Source of the DNA: Methylocystaceae bacterium
GTDB taxonomy: Bacteria; Pseudomonadota; Alphaproteobacteria; Rhodospirillales; Terasakiellaceae
NCBI GenBank assembly: GCA_013373205.1
Contig: JABXIG010000020.1
Coordinates: 62,001 to 126,000, forward strand
DNA length: 64,000 nt
Reading direction: 5' to 3'
Under the pieces are notes generated by a model that made no database searches, had not been told where the DNA came from, and was given only the letters and a program-made list of their open reading frames with translations. Positions 62,952-64,000 of this stretch are shown here, one piece after another. The position numbers and the translations under genes are program-made. How positions within the stretch are numbered: position 1 is the first letter of the stretch; every line of letters starts with the position of its first letter.

Positions 62952-64000
62952 ATGAAAAAAATTACGGTTACCCGCCAAATCACCCTGCCCGATGTGCTAC
63001 GCATTCGTCGCTATGAACGCGCGCCCGAGCTTGGCCCCAAGATCCTGTTTTTCTCTGGTGGGACAGCGCTAAATGACACCAGCAAACTGCTGAAAAAATA
63101 TACCCACAATTCCATTCATCTGGTCACGCCCTTTGACAGTGGCGGTAGTTCTGCGATCTTACGTTCTGCCTTTGATATGCCAGCTGTCGGGGATTTACGC
63201 TCGCGCCTGATGGCCTTGGCCGACGATACCATCAGCGGTCAGCCCGAAGTTTTCCAACTATTTTCCTATCGTTTACCCAAGGATCAAAAACGCAAAGAGC
63301 TCCTTGCTCAGCTGCAAGCCATCGCATCCGGCAAAGATGCGCGCATCAAAGCCATCAAAAACCCCATGCGCAACCTGATCTGCACCCATTTGCAAATGTT
63401 TATGGATGCCATGCCGGACAAATTCGATTTAAAAGGCGCGAGCATCGGCAACCTGATCATCGCAGGCGGCTATCTCAACAACCGCCGCCAATTGGATCAA
63501 GTGATCTTCATGTTCTCCAAACTCGTCAATGTGCAAGGACAAGTCGCAACCACGGTCAATGACACCTTGCATCTGGCCGCAAAACTGGCCAATGGGGAAA
63601 CGCTTGTGGGCCAGCACTTGATCACAGGTAAAGAAGTCAACCCGCTAGATAGCGCCATTGATGACTTTTTCCTCACCAATAGTCTGGACAGCAGCAAACC
63701 CGCCCATTCGACTTTGCAAAAAAAGAAACGCAAACTGATTATGGATGCAGAACTGATCTGTTTTCCGCCCGGCAGCTTCTACACCAGCATCGCTGCCAAC
63801 CTGCTGCCCAAGGGCGTGGGCGCCGCCGTGCGTGATAACCCGTGCCCCAAAGTCTATTTCCCCAGCCTTGGCAATGACCCGGAACGCATCGGCATGAGCT
63901 TGGATGACACCATCTTTAAACTTCTTGAGATTCTAAATAAAGACGCAGGCGCGGACTGTCCGGCTGACAAACTGCTCAATTTCATTTTTATTGATAGTGA
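62952..64000 (+). CDS. CofD-like protein (GAK system), 3' end outside the window
   Basis: An uninterrupted frame from ATG 62952 to the window edge (349 codons) with no stop, so the gene is truncated by the window. Motifs match the CofD/YvcK family as seen in GAK loci: FFSGGTALND (33-42), TPFDSGGSSAILR (59-71), PAVGDLRSRLMALA (77-90) and GASIGNLIIAGG (162-173). CofD itself transfers a phospholactate or phosphoenolpyruvyl group onto a deazaflavin, but GAK members are not shown to do so. It diverges from the kinase operon with a 94-base gap. Confidence 0.87.
   Translation, partial: MKKITVTRQITLPDVLRIRRYERAPELGPKILFFSGGTALNDTSKLLKKYTHNSIHLVTPFDSGGSSAILRSAFDMPAVGDLRSRLMALADDTISGQPEVFQLFSYRLPKDQKRKELLAQLQAIASGKDARIKAIKNPMRNLICTHLQMFMDAMPDKFDLKGASIGNLIIAGGYLNNRRQLDQVIFMFSKLVNVQGQVATTVNDTLHLAAKLANGETLVGQHLITGKEVNPLDSAIDDFFLTNSLDSSKPAHSTLQKKKRKLIMDAELICFPPGSFYTSIAANLLPKGVGAAVRDNPCPKVYFPSLGNDPERIGMSLDDTIFKLLEILNKDAGADCPADKLLNFIFIDS

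Overview
The window is a single ungapped stretch of a Gram-negative alphaproteobacterial chromosome, of moderate GC content for the class. It carries no rRNA, tRNA, phage, insertion sequence or CRISPR array that I can see. Several features point to the Alphaproteobacteria: the mutY / DciA-like / DsbA-like / smc order, a detached F0 ATP synthase operon with both b' and b subunits, a CcrM-type GANTC methyltransferase preceded by a CtrA-like box, and a CheZ and DUF2336 pair. CheZ together with the moderate GC suggests a marine or aquatic Rhodospirillales relative (a Terasakiella/Thalassospira-like organism is a guess, not shown). Most genes are core housekeeping.

Layout. 1-9.5 kb: the end of an acyl-ACP thioesterase, pepN, a BLUF photoreceptor, an MltC-like transglycosylase, a MATE pump, msrB, a secreted caspase-fold protein with a neighbouring lipoprotein, and mutY. 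9.6-16.8 kb: a DciA-like protein, a DsbA-like thioredoxin, smc, a methyltransferase, a DUF427 protein, a small unknown and an Lrp regulator. 17-19.7 kb: the F0 ATP synthase operon (atpI-B-E-F'-F). 19.8-28.4 kb: a TDT/SLAC1 anion channel, a six-gene cobalamin operon (cbiX, a cobH fusion, cobL, cobI, a cbiG-cobJ fusion, cobM) and a pterin dehydratase. 28.4-32 kb: polyphosphate:AMP phosphotransferase and an EAL-CBS-GGDEF protein. 32-37.4 kb: a SpoIIE-type phosphatase/kinase and a STAS protein in front of a complete Mla-type lipid transport operon. 37.4-45.1 kb: a TrmA-family rRNA methyltransferase, a radical SAM enzyme, ccrM, an amino-acid binding protein and a hybrid histidine kinase. 45.1-55.8 kb: infC, thrS, a three-gene D-glutamate operon with a divergent Lrp regulator, folE, serA, a DUF2336 protein and a CheZ bearing FliM-like repeats.

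56-64 kb is the most unusual part. Seven tightly coupled minus-strand genes encode a PhoU-APH kinase fusion, an ATP-grasp enzyme, an HPr-kinase-like kinase (type B), a SixA-Nudix fusion, a histidine phosphatase, a metallophosphoesterase and an amphi-Trp protein. A CofD-like gene diverges from them and runs off the end of the window. This matches the functionally uncharacterised GAK gene system and combines kinases, phosphatases and a ligase-like enzyme in one unit. It is the best candidate for undescribed biology here.

Regulatory signals I can support: a sigma70-like promoter before atpI, a CtrA-type box and a GANTC site before ccrM, a probable AUA start codon on infC with a good Shine-Dalgarno, several intrinsic terminators, and a family of four CCTG/CAGG intergenic hairpins.
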